A DNA stretch of 48,030 nucleotides, from positions 1 through 48,030 of the forward strand of contig JBGOUJ010000004.1 in NCBI GenBank assembly GCA_041477005.1, read 5' to 3'. A program made the translations under genes and the position numbers. Source of the stretch: JBGOUJ01 sp041477005. Its GTDB lineage: Bacteria > Acidobacteriota > Terriglobia > Bryobacterales > JACQDG01. The notes beneath the pieces are model-generated. The model did not search any database. It had not been told where the DNA came from and worked only from the letters and a program-made list of their open reading frames with translations. This document shows, piece by piece, positions 16,150 to 23,897 of the stretch (position 1 is the stretch's first letter; each line of letters begins with the position of its first letter).

Positions 16150-18705
16150 TCACTCCCCGCGTAGGATCTCCAGCGGCTTCTGGCCCAGGATACGGAAGCT
16201 CGCCATCCAGCCGGCGACGTTCGCGATCAAGGCGGTGGCGGCCATCGCGATCAGGTTGGCCGGCCAGTTGACGTCGAGATGAGCCTCCATGAGGCGGCGT
16301 AGCACGACTTTAGACAGGCCGGTGGCGAGCAGGCTCCCCACCAGCCCGGCCACCGCGCCGAGGATCACGAACTCGACCGAAAAGATCCGCGCCACCCGGC
16401 CGCGCGTGGCCCCGAGCGTCTTCAGGATGCTGACTTCCCGAATGCGGCGGAAGCGGGTGCCGGCCACGCCCGCCGCCAGAATGATCACGCCGCCAAAGAT
16501 GGCGAAGGCGGAAATGAAGCGGACCACCAGCGCGATCTGGTCGATCACCTGCTGGACGGTCTGCAACACGTCGGCGGCGTTGATCACGGTGACGGTGGGG
16601 TAGCGATCGAAAACCGTCTTCTGCAGCGCGGCGACGTTGCCCGGGCGGACCCGGGCGGTCGCAAAGTAGACGGCCGGCATGCCGTCCAGGGCGCCGGGGC
16701 TGAAAATGAATTCCACGCTCGAGCCGAAGCGGGTCACTTCGGCGCGGTGGATCGCGGCCACGCGGGCGGCGACCCGGCGGCCCGGCATCTGCCACTCCAG
16801 TCGGTCTCCCGGATGCAAACGCAGGACGTGGGCTGCTTCCTCATCCACCGAAATTTCGACCGCCGCCGGCCGGCCCTTCCACCACGCTCCCTCGATCAGT
16901 TCGCTGTGCCGCGGCAGATCCTCGGACCAGGTGACGTAACGGTTACCCTGGAAGCGCCGGCCCCAGCCCTTTAACAGACGCCGTTCGAGGGGCGTGCCGT
17001 TGATGCTTTCGAGGCGGCCCGAGACCAGCGGCACAGGCGGCCGCGTGTCCTGGACGCCCTGCTGCGTGCGGAGGATCTCGACCAGCCCGTCCCGCTCGCG
17101 GTCGGTGATGTTGATGAAGAACACGTTGGGCATGTCGGGGGGCGCGCTGCTCATCACTTGGGCGAGCAGCGCGTGCTGCACCAGGTAGATCGTCAGGGTG
17201 AACGTGACGCCTATCCCCAGCGCGACCAACACGGCCGGCGAGTGGCTGCCTGGCCGGTGCAGATTGGCCATCCCCTGTCGCAGGGCCGTCGGCAGCCGCC
17301 AGGGCAGCAGCTCGGGCAGCGCCCGCAGCAGGCGGAGCAGGAGCCAGGCTACGAAGGAAAGGACCGCCAGCGCCACCAGTATCCCGCCCAGAAAGATAAA
17401 GCCCAGCCGGGGCGAGTCGGCCAGCCAGGCGGCGATCGTCGCCAGGCCTGCCAGGATCAGGGTGCCGGCCGCGAGGGACGCCCGGCCCGCCCGCAGCCGC
17501 TGCCGCCACGGTGGCCGGGCCTCGAGCATTTCTCGGCGGAAAATGTCGGACGGCCGGATCTGCCGAATGTAGAGGAGCGGCGGCAGGGTGAAGACCAGGG
17601 TGCTCAGCAGCCCGACGCCGAGACCTTCGAAAGCCGCCCGCGAAGCCCAGGCAATGCCCACCGGCACGGCAAAGTAATGGGCAATGAGCCGGGGAAAGAC
17701 CCACTGCACACCGTAGCCGAGCAGGATCCCCGCGAGGCTGCCCGCCAGGCCCAGCCCCAGGGCCTCGATGAGGTAGATGCGAATCACCTGGCCCGAGCGC
17801 GCGCCAAGGCACTTCAGGATGCCGATCGAATCCATCTTCTGCTGGAGGTGGGAATGGAGCGCGGTCGCCACGCCCAGGCCTCCGACGATCAGGGCGATCA
17901 GGCTGACCAGGCTCAGAAAGGTGGTCGAGCGTTCCAGGCCCCGCGTGATCGCCGGATGCGTCTCGCGAAAATCCACGATGCGGCTGCCCTCGCCGAACAC
18001 GCGGGCGAGCCGGTGGCGGACTCCTCTCACGATCGGAACGCCCTCGGACGGCAGGCGCAGCAACACGCGGTAGGAGGCGCGGCTGCCGAGTTTCATCAAG
18101 CCGGTCCGGTCGAGGCCCTCGCGGGTCATCATCACGCGCGGGCCGACGTTGAGGCTGCCGGTCATGCGGTCCGGTTCCAGGCGTAGCACGCCGGCGATGC
18201 GGAAATCGGCCGAGCCGAGCTTCACGGTCTGTCCGCTCTGGATGCCCAGCCGCAGCAGCAGATCGTCGGAGACGGCGATGGTCGAAGCCGTGAGCGCCTC
18301 GGCGAGCGGGGCCGGCGGATCGAGCTGCACCCGGCCATAAAACGGATAGACCGCGGGATCGACAGCCTTAACCGACACCATGACCGGGTGGGAAGCTCCC
18401 GGAGCGGACATCATGGAGAGCGTTTCCGTGATCTCGGTGACGCCCACACCGCGCCGGACGAGTTCATCCAGGACGTGCTGCTGCTCGGGCGAGGGCGGCG
18501 CGAAGGTGCGGACGGAAATATCGGCCGCCATCAGGGTGCGGGCGTCGCGGAGCAGCGCGTCGCCGAAAGCCCGGCTGAAGCCGCGAACTCCGGTCAAGGC
18601 GCCGACGCCGGCGGCCACGGCGAGGATCACAAACACGAACTTGCCCGCCGAGGCGCGGGCATCGCGCCACGCCATCACCAGCGCAAGCGACCGGGTCACG
18701 CGCAT
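16150..18705 (-). CDS. ABC transporter permease, long FtsX family (YbbP-like)
   Basis: An 851-residue inner-membrane protein built as two FtsX-type halves. Helices lie near the N-terminus (VFVILAVAAGVGALTG), a first FtsX cluster at about 255-370 includes LVSLIALIVGGLGVATAL, a middle group lies at about 405-460, and a last FtsX cluster near 720-850 includes ISILKTLGATRGR-type sequence. Large periplasmic domains lie between. This is the YbbP architecture (800 or more residues), a type VII-like ABC exporter or mechanotransmission permease. The start overlaps the end of the ATPase gene by 10 bases, so the two form one operon. The substrate is not known; the linkage with a TesA-like esterase suggests lipid or fatty-acyl metabolism. 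Confidence 0.92.
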   Translation of the reverse strand: MRVTRSLALVMAWRDARASAGKFVFVILAVAAGVGALTGVRGFSRAFGDALLRDARTLMAADISVRTFAPPSPEQQHVLDELVRRGVGVTEITETLSMMSAPGASHPVMVSVKAVDPAVYPFYGRVQLDPPAPLAEALTASTIAVSDDLLLRLGIQSGQTVKLGSADFRIAGVLRLEPDRMTGSLNVGPRVMMTREGLDRTGLMKLGSRASYRVLLRLPSEGVPIVRGVRHRLARVFGEGSRIVDFRETHPAITRGLERSTTFLSLVSLIALIVGGLGVATALHSHLQQKMDSIGILKCLGARSGQVIRIYLIEALGLGLAGSLAGILLGYGVQWVFPRLIAHYFAVPVGIAWASRAAFEGLGVGLLSTLVFTLPPLLYIRQIRPSDIFRREMLEARPPWRQRLRAGRASLAAGTLILAGLATIAAWLADSPRLGFIFLGGILVALAVLSFVAWLLLRLLRALPELLPWRLPTALRQGMANLHRPGSHSPAVLVALGIGVTFTLTIYLVQHALLAQVMSSAPPDMPNVFFINITDRERDGLVEILRTQQGVQDTRPPVPLVSGRLESINGTPLERRLLKGWGRRFQGNRYVTWSEDLPRHSELIEGAWWKGRPAAVEISVDEEAAHVLRLHPGDRLEWQMPGRRVAARVAAIHRAEVTRFGSSVEFIFSPGALDGMPAVYFATARVRPGNVAALQKTVFDRYPTVTVINAADVLQTVQQVIDQIALVVRFISAFAIFGGVIILAAGVAGTRFRRIREVSILKTLGATRGRVARIFSVEFVILGAVAGLVGSLLATGLSKVVLRRLMEAHLDVNWPANLIAMAATALIANVAGWMASFRILGQKPLEILRGE

Positions 18706-19403
18706 GGGTGCGTCTCGTCGGCCACGATGCGTCCATCGCGCAGGGTGATGCGGCGATCGGCGTTGGCGGCCAGCTCCTGGTCGTGTGTCACCAGCAACAG
18801 AGTGGTCCCCTGCTGCTGGTTCAATTGAAGGAGCAGCTCGAAGACCTGATGCCCATTGGCGCTGTCCAGGTTCCCGGTGGGCTCATCAGCCAGCAGGATG
18901 GGCGCGCCGACCATGAAGGCGCGAGCCAGGGCCACCCGCTGCTGCTCGCCGCCGGATAACTGGACGGGGTAATGGTCCCGGCGGTCCAGCAGGCCGACGG
19001 CGCGCAGCAACTCCCGTGCCCGGCCCAGGGCGTCCCGCCCGTTGCCGTTTCCGACCAGCTCCATCGGCAGCAGCACGTTTTCCTCGGCCGTCAGGGTGGG
19101 AATCAGATGGTAGGACTGAAACACAAACCCGATCTTCCGGCCGCGCAACACGGCCAGCTCGTCCTCGCCGAGGCCGGTGATTTCCGTTCCGTCGAGCACG
19201 ATGCGGCCGGTGGTCGGTGAATCGAGGCCGGCCAGAAGACCAAGCAGCGTGCTCTTGCCCGAGCCCGACGGACCCATGACGGCGACATACTGGCCGCGCG
19301 GAACCCGCAGATCGACGCCTCGCAATATGTCCACCCGCCGCGCGCCGCTCACGATCGACTTCGTCAGGTTTGTTACATCGATGATGGCGTCGGAGGCAGA
19401 CAT
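18696..19403 (-). CDS. ABC transporter ATP-binding protein (LolD/YbbA-like)
   Basis: A 235-residue ATPase with all canonical motifs: Walker A GPSGSGKST, Q-loop in FVFQSYHLIP, signature LSGGEQQRVALARA, Walker B ILLADEPTGNLD and the switch histidine in LLLVTHDQE. The sequence groups with the MacB/LolD/YbbA set that energises FtsX-type permeases, in agreement with the permease gene immediately downstream. It is divergent from the TesA-like esterase gene across 28 bases. That repeats the ybbA/tesA layout of enterobacteria and suggests shared regulation. Confidence 0.95.
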   Translation of the reverse strand: MSASDAIIDVTNLTKSIVSGARRVDILRGVDLRVPRGQYVAVMGPSGSGKSTLLGLLAGLDSPTTGRIVLDGTEITGLGEDELAVLRGRKIGFVFQSYHLIPTLTAEENVLLPMELVGNGNGRDALGRARELLRAVGLLDRRDHYPVQLSGGEQQRVALARAFMVGAPILLADEPTGNLDSANGHQVFELLLQLNQQQGTTLLLVTHDQELAANADRRITLRDGRIVADETHPCA

Positions 19404-19431
19404 AGAGAAGAGGCGCTAAGCTTATTATTGC

Positions 19432-20247
19432 ATGGTGGATTTTCCGCAGGGCCGGAAGGGCGCCCCAGAGGGCGCCCCGCAGAGGACACCGAGAACGCCT
19501 CGATGGACTCTCTCTACGCTCTCGCTGTGCGCGGCGCTGCTGATTCTTTCGCTGGCGACCGGCTGCGGACGGGAAGCCGGGTCGTCACAGCCCGAGGATG
19601 CGCCGCCATCCAAGGCGGCCGCGGAAAGCAAAGCGCCTCTCGACTCACGGCCTGTACCCGACCTGCGGTCCGCACCCGATGGCCGGTCTGCACGCGATCC
19701 ACGGCCTGTGATCGTTGCTTTCGGAGACAGCCTGACGGCCGGTTTCGGCGTCGATCCGAGCTCGAGTTATCCGGCCCTTTTGGAGCGGATGCTGGCGGCC
19801 AAAGGCCGCCCGTACCGCGTGGTCAACGCCGGGATCAGCGGCGACACAACCAGCGGCGGGCTCACTCGAGTGGATACGGTGCTGGCTTACCAGCCCAAGA
19901 TCGTCATCCTGGAGCTGGGCGCCAATGATGGCCTGCGGGGACTGCCGGTCGAGAGCACCCGCGCCAACCTGGAGCAGATTCTGGTGGCGCTCCAGAACGG
20001 CGGGGCCAAAGTCATCCTGGCCGGGATGACGCTCCCGCCCAATTACGGCCCCGACTACATTCACTCCTTCGAGCAGATCTTCCCGGACCTCTCCAAGAAA
20101 TACGCCACACCGCGAATTCCTTTCCTGCTCGAAAACGTCGCCGGGCATCCGGACCGCATGCAGACCGACGGCCTGCACCCCAACACCCGCGGCCACAGGA
20201 TCGTAGCGGCCAACGTAATGGCGGTCCTCGGGCCCCTGCTGAATTGA
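19432..20247 (+). CDS. tesA: SGNH-family arylesterase/lysophospholipase (TesA-like lipoprotein)
   Basis: A 271-residue protein. After a long basic N-region comes a hydrophobic segment ending in a lipobox LATGC (cysteine near residue 46), so it is probably a lipoprotein. A low-complexity linker follows. The SGNH hydrolase then has every block: GDSLTAGFG (nucleophile serine about 100), ISGDTTSGG (oxyanion glycine), LELGANDGLRG (asparagine) and DGLHPN with the catalytic Asp and His near 245. Members cleave acyl esters, thioesters and lysophospholipids. The divergent YbbA/YbbP-like transporter supports the tesA assignment, although the lipobox and linker differ from the simple signal peptide of E. 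coli TesA. Confidence 0.92.
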   Translation: MVDFPQGRKGAPEGAPQRTPRTPRWTLSTLSLCAALLILSLATGCGREAGSSQPEDAPPSKAAAESKAPLDSRPVPDLRSAPDGRSARDPRPVIVAFGDSLTAGFGVDPSSSYPALLERMLAAKGRPYRVVNAGISGDTTSGGLTRVDTVLAYQPKIVILELGANDGLRGLPVESTRANLEQILVALQNGGAKVILAGMTLPPNYGPDYIHSFEQIFPDLSKKYATPRIPFLLENVAGHPDRMQTDGLHPNTRGHRIVAANVMAVLGPLLN

Positions 20248-20377
20248 AACCGTTACGCGTTGAAAACGCAGATTGAAAATCCCGTCCCGAAATCCGCCCG
20301 GCCTGAACTACTTGAACCCATTTTAGTGAGTCGAAAATGCTATCATGAGATCAGCCGACAGGATCTTGGAGGGGATC

Positions 20378-20869
20378 ATGCCCGAGACAACCGCTAAGCC
20401 GGTGGCTGATTTCCTCATCGAACTCTCCCACGAGCGAAGAGAACCCGTCTCCAATCTGAAGCTCCAGAAGCTTCTGTATTACGCGCAGGCTTGGTTTCTT
20501 GCCTTTTACGACAAATCCTTGTTCGGCGAACGGATCGAGGCGTGGGTCCACGGGCCAGTTGTGCCGCCCATATTCGGTGAGTTCAAGCGTTTCCGGTGGG
20601 GGCCAATAGATCGGCCAGATGCCATACTACAGGTCTCGCCGCTGGTGTCGGACCATATAGCGGAGATCATGCGGGCGTATGGGGATTTCACGGCTGGCCA
20701 GTTGGAGCGCATAACGCACAGCGAGGCTCCCTGGAGAGAAGCGCGACACGGCCTGGCGCCTGATGAACCTTCCAACGCCATCATCAGCCTGGAGAGCATG
20801 AAGGCCTATTACCAAAGCCTCTTGGAACCGATGGAAGGACAAGCAGTAGAGCCGACGTGCCACAACTGA
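20378..20869 (+). CDS. Panacea-domain (DUF4065, SocA/GepA-like) protein, putative antitoxin or adaptor
   Basis: A 163-residue cytoplasmic protein. The ATG at 20378 is preferred over 20345 because GGAGG lies five bases upstream. The DUF4065/Panacea signature is clear: NLKLQKLLYYAQAW (about residues 26-39), then IEAWVHGPVVPPI and FGEFKRF. Proteins with this domain include the antitoxin SocA, a ClpXP adaptor that delivers its toxin for degradation, and the antitoxins of PanAT toxin-antitoxin systems. The next gene, a ClpP-fold protease, starts 13 bases before this stop, so the two are translationally coupled. Codon use is visibly less GC-rich than in the flanks. Antitoxin or adaptor function is inferred; no separate toxin of a known PanAT class is seen. 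Confidence 0.9.
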   Translation: MPETTAKPVADFLIELSHERREPVSNLKLQKLLYYAQAWFLAFYDKSLFGERIEAWVHGPVVPPIFGEFKRFRWGPIDRPDAILQVSPLVSDHIAEIMRAYGDFTAGQLERITHSEAPWREARHGLAPDEPSNAIISLESMKAYYQSLLEPMEGQAVEPTCHN

Positions 20870-21747
20870 ACCCTACCACTGCCAATGAGTTTGTCGAACA
20901 ACAACTGGATCAGCGCCTTCGGGGGATCGAGAAGGCATTCTCTGCCCATGCCCTAAACCTTAGCGGACCCTTGGTGGATGGAGTGGATGACATCCTGCGG
21001 ACGGCTATTGAGAAGAGGTGCGTCCAAAAACCAGCAAACGATAAGCTTGTGGTCATTCTCACCACACCCGGCGGCTATATGGAGACCGTGCACCGGATGG
21101 TTGCCACGTTGCGAAGGCACTACAAGCTGGTCGATTTCGTTGTTCCCAACTACGCGTATTCTGCCGGTACGGTGTTCGTGATGTCTGGTGATTCGATACA
21201 TATGGATTACTACTCCAGGCTTGGCCCAATCGACCCCCAACTGGAGACGCAGCAAGGCCAGAGAGTCTCCGCTCTGGGCCACCTAGAGAAGTACAATGCC
21301 CTGATCGAAAAAGCGCAAAATGGCACGCTCACTACAGCCGAGGTCCAACTGCTGATTGACGGATTCGACCAGGCAGAGCTTTATCACTACGAGCAAGCCC
21401 GAGACCTGTCGATTGCCTTGTTGGAAGAGTGGCTGGTGAAGTATAAGTTCAAGAACTGGGATGAAACGGAGACGCGGAAGATTCCGGTTACCGATCAGAT
21501 GAAGAAGGATCGTGCCTCTGACATCGGGAAGCAGCTCAATAACACCAAGAGATGGCACTCGCACGGTTACGGAATTTCAATGGAGGTCTTAAAGCGGGAT
21601 CTCAATTTGCGGATCGATGACTACGAGCAGCAACCGAGGCTTTGTGCTAGCATCAGGGGCTACTACAACCTCCTGGCGGACTACATGGTGAAACGAGGAG
21701 CCAACGGAGCGATCCACATTGCGGGAGAGTACCGGTCGTTCATGTAG
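20857..21747 (+). CDS. ClpP-fold serine protease of the SDH_sah (serine dehydrogenase proteinase) family
   Basis: A 296-residue protein starting at GTG 20857, inside the Panacea gene. Residues 65-77 (VVILTTPGGYMET) form the ClpP/SppA-type oxyanion region. NYAYSAGTVFVMSGD places the likely nucleophile at Ser102. SRLGPIDPQ (120-128) is highly characteristic of PF01972 (SDH_sah, DUF114) and related membrane-free SppA-like peptidases. A helical C-terminal part has HSHGYGISMEVLKRD, possibly the second active-site region. No signal peptide or membrane helix is seen, so it should act in the cytoplasm. Lines sampled from this gene are about 52% GC, against about 75% in a line from the following gene, consistent with transfer. 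A protease coupled to a SocA-like protein suggests a regulated proteolytic toxin or effector; this is inference. Confidence 0.88.
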   Translation: MPQLNPTTANEFVEQQLDQRLRGIEKAFSAHALNLSGPLVDGVDDILRTAIEKRCVQKPANDKLVVILTTPGGYMETVHRMVATLRRHYKLVDFVVPNYAYSAGTVFVMSGDSIHMDYYSRLGPIDPQLETQQGQRVSALGHLEKYNALIEKAQNGTLTTAEVQLLIDGFDQAELYHYEQARDLSIALLEEWLVKYKFKNWDETETRKIPVTDQMKKDRASDIGKQLNNTKRWHSHGYGISMEVLKRDLNLRIDDYEQQPRLCASIRGYYNLLADYMVKRGANGAIHIAGEYRSFM

Positions 21748-21756
21748 GGGTGTAAA

Positions 21757-21978
21757 ATGCCGCAAGCCATTGATTTAAAAGAGGTTATCAAGAACAATCC
21801 GAAGGTCGATCCCCGGCAACTCGCTGAAGGTCGGAAACTATCACAGATCCTGCGTCAGTCCGGCAGGCGTGGTCCAGGAAATCGCTTGGCTCTGCCCTTT
21901 ACACGCAGGCGGGCCATAATTATTGACGATCTTGACAGCGATCCGCGCTTTACTCGCCTATGCGACCTTAAGAGGTAG
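21757..21978 (+). CDS. Small protein of the Panacea-protease locus, unknown function
   Basis: A 73-residue basic protein starting nine bases after the protease stop, with AGGGGT upstream of the ATG as a ribosome-binding site. It begins PQAIDLKEVIKNNPKVD, is helical up to about residue 35, and then has LALPFTRRRAIIIDDLDSD, a short basic then acidic segment. I recognise no domain. Its spacing and shared lower GC make it the third gene of the same unit. It could be an antitoxin, adaptor or substrate of the protease. Confidence 0.6.
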   Translation: MPQAIDLKEVIKNNPKVDPRQLAEGRKLSQILRQSGRRGPGNRLALPFTRRRAIIIDDLDSDPRFTRLCDLKR

Positions 21979-22114
21979 TGCCCTCGAAATCGACTGCGAT
22001 TCACAAAAAAACTCCGGCAGTCAAAGCGGAAATCACGGATCACATCTGGGACGGTCGAAGATCATCAGCTTGTTGGACACGCGGGAGAAGGCAGTTGCCG
22101 CGACATCAAACTGA
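21978..22114 (+). pseudogene. Possible decayed transposase C-terminus (IS1-like)
   Basis: Frame +3 reads HKKTPAVKAEITDHIWD and then runs into unlikely sequence, while another frame continues SKIISLLDTREKAVAATSN followed by a stop at 22112-22114. Joined by a one-base deletion near 22050, this resembles the C-terminal phrase (TPAMxAGxTDHxWxxEEIxxLLD) of IS1-family-type DDE transposases as I remember them. It ends the low-GC segment, as a mobile-element scar would. The assignment rests on a short stretch only. Confidence 0.3.
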
Positions 22115-22189
22115 CCCCCTACATCCGGGGCCCGGCGGTTGCTTTTCGGTTGTCGCAAGGGTTACGCTTATGCCGTGGGGAGGTGTCGC

Positions 22190-23776
22190 ATGGGATTCAG
22201 TCGGCGGGATCTGTTTCGGAGTGGCGGCTGGACGGCCGCGCTCGGGTTGCTGCGGGGCCACAAGGCGTGGGGAGCCCCGGCTCGGTCTCTAGTCGTCGGG
22301 CCGGACATCTACCAATCGATCGGCGTTCGCCCGCTCGTCAACTGCAAGGGCACTTTCACCATCGTCAGCGGCTCGCAGACGCTGCCCGAGGTCAAGAAGG
22401 CCATGGACGAGGCCTCGCGCCACTACATCCACCTGGACGAGTTGATGGACGCGGTCGGGGCGCGGCTGGCCGAGCTGACCGGCGCTCCCTGGGGCATCGT
22501 GACCGCCGGCTGCGCGGCCGCCTTGACCCATGCCACCTCCGCCTGCATCGCCGGGGCCGATCCGGAGAAGATGCAGCGGCTGCCGAACCTCGCCGGGCTG
22601 AAGAGCGAGGTCATCATGCCGCGCTCTTCGCGGAACGTCTACGATCACGCGATCCGCATGCTCGGGGTCAAGATTGTGGAGGTGGATACCAAGGAGCAGT
22701 ACGTGGCGGCCATCAATGAGAAGACCGCCATGACCGCTATCTTGGCCGGGCCGAGCGACAAGTTTCTGGAGCAGATCGCCGACGTCGCCCGGGACAAGGG
22801 CATTCCGGTCCTAGTGGACGCAGCGGCGGAGGTTCTGACCATCCCCAACGCGCACCTGAAGCGTGGGGCGACGATGGTCGCTTACAGCGGCGGTAAATGC
22901 ATCCGGGGACCGCAGTGCGCCGGGCTGCTGCTGGGGCCCAAGGACCTGCTGCAAGCCGCCTGGCTCAACAGCGCCCCGCACCACGCTTTCGGCCGCTCCC
23001 TAAAGGTCGGCAAAGAAGAGATCATGGGCATGCTGGCGGCGGTCGAGATGTGGGTGAAGCGGGACTACGACGCCGAAATGAGAACCTGGGAATCGTGGCT
23101 AAGCCACATTTCGGAAAAGGTCAGCGCCATTCCGACCGTCCGGACGCAAGTGCAGCAGCCCAGCGAGGGCCTTTCGAACCGTACCGCGACGCTCCGCATC
23201 TCCTGGGATGCGGCCCGCGTCGGCATCACGGGAGATGAGCTCGAAAAGTACGTCTACGAGAACGAGCCGCGCATTGTGCTCGGCGGTTCTAGCGGAGGGA
23301 TGCGCGGCGGCAACGGCGAAAGCTCCATCTCGATCAACCCTTACATGATGATGCCGGGTGAGGACAAGGTCGTCGCGGCGCGGCTCTATGAGGTGCTTTC
23401 GAAGCCCCCGCAGATCACGCGGGCGCCGGAGCCGTCCGGGCAGCCGGCGGCGGTCGCCGGGCAGTGGAACGTGCGCCTCGAGTTCAACCGCGGCGCCGCC
23501 GATCACCTGCTGTTCCTGGAGCAGGACGGCGAAAACCTCACCGGCACCCACAAGGGAGATCTGCTGAGCGGCGACCTGCGCGGCACAGTCAAAGCCAACG
23601 AGGTCCGGGTCCGCAGCTCCTTCCGATATGAAGGCACCCGGATCGGCTACAGCTTCGAGGGCAAGCTGGAGAACGGCGTCCTCGCCGGCACGGTGAGCAT
23701 GGGCGAGTACGGCAACGCCCGCTGGACGGCCAAGCGCCACCCGTACCCCGCCGGCTTCGGCCGTCGGAATGGCTGA
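22190..23776 (+). CDS. Tat-exported SelA-like PLP-dependent enzyme with C-terminal beta domain
   Basis: The ATG at 22190 is chosen because a strong GGGGAGGTG lies five bases upstream and it opens a twin-arginine signal (FSRRDLFRSGGW). The 528-residue protein has the L-seryl-tRNA(Sec) selenium transferase/aminotransferase-V fold: YIHLDELMDAVGARLAELTG, VLVDAAAE (PLP aspartate) and AYSGGKCIRGPQ with the probable Schiff-base lysine near 235. Residues about 425-525 form an extra antiparallel beta domain (WNVRLEFNRG, LENGVLAGTVSMGEYG) not present in SelA. No selC, selB or selD is visible, so a role in selenocysteine is unlikely. Amino-acid or amino-sugar ammonia-lyase or racemase-like chemistry in the periplasm is more plausible, but the substrate is unknown. 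Confidence 0.88.
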   Translation: MGFSRRDLFRSGGWTAALGLLRGHKAWGAPARSLVVGPDIYQSIGVRPLVNCKGTFTIVSGSQTLPEVKKAMDEASRHYIHLDELMDAVGARLAELTGAPWGIVTAGCAAALTHATSACIAGADPEKMQRLPNLAGLKSEVIMPRSSRNVYDHAIRMLGVKIVEVDTKEQYVAAINEKTAMTAILAGPSDKFLEQIADVARDKGIPVLVDAAAEVLTIPNAHLKRGATMVAYSGGKCIRGPQCAGLLLGPKDLLQAAWLNSAPHHAFGRSLKVGKEEIMGMLAAVEMWVKRDYDAEMRTWESWLSHISEKVSAIPTVRTQVQQPSEGLSNRTATLRISWDAARVGITGDELEKYVYENEPRIVLGGSSGGMRGGNGESSISINPYMMMPGEDKVVAARLYEVLSKPPQITRAPEPSGQPAAVAGQWNVRLEFNRGAADHLLFLEQDGENLTGTHKGDLLSGDLRGTVKANEVRVRSSFRYEGTRIGYSFEGKLENGVLAGTVSMGEYGNARWTAKRHPYPAGFGRRNG

Positions 23777-23820
23777 TCTGACCGGACTGGGCGCGGCGTG
23801 GCCACCGCAGTAGATTAAGA

Positions 23821-23897
23821 CAGGAAGACAGAAGTCAGAACGAACACCCGGCCAAACGACGGGCGGTGCGCAGAGACGTCGGGCGGCTGTTTTAGAA
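23821..23897. repeat. Dispersed intergenic repeat, copy 2
   Basis: The blocks gaagacagaagtcag, aacacccggccaa, cgacgggcgg and gcgcagaga match 12371-12468 in order and orientation. The copy lies between the convergent SelA-like gene and the secreted-protein gene and includes the latter's stop codon. Confidence 0.6.

Noticed and set aside
20312..20346. Promoter TTGAAC ... TATCAT before the Panacea gene
   Set aside because: The spacing is 23 bases, too long for a sigma-70 pair; GAAAAT at 15 bases is possible but weak.
22190..23776. Selenocysteine synthase (selA)
   Set aside because: It has a Tat signal and an extra domain, and no selB, selC or selD is nearby.
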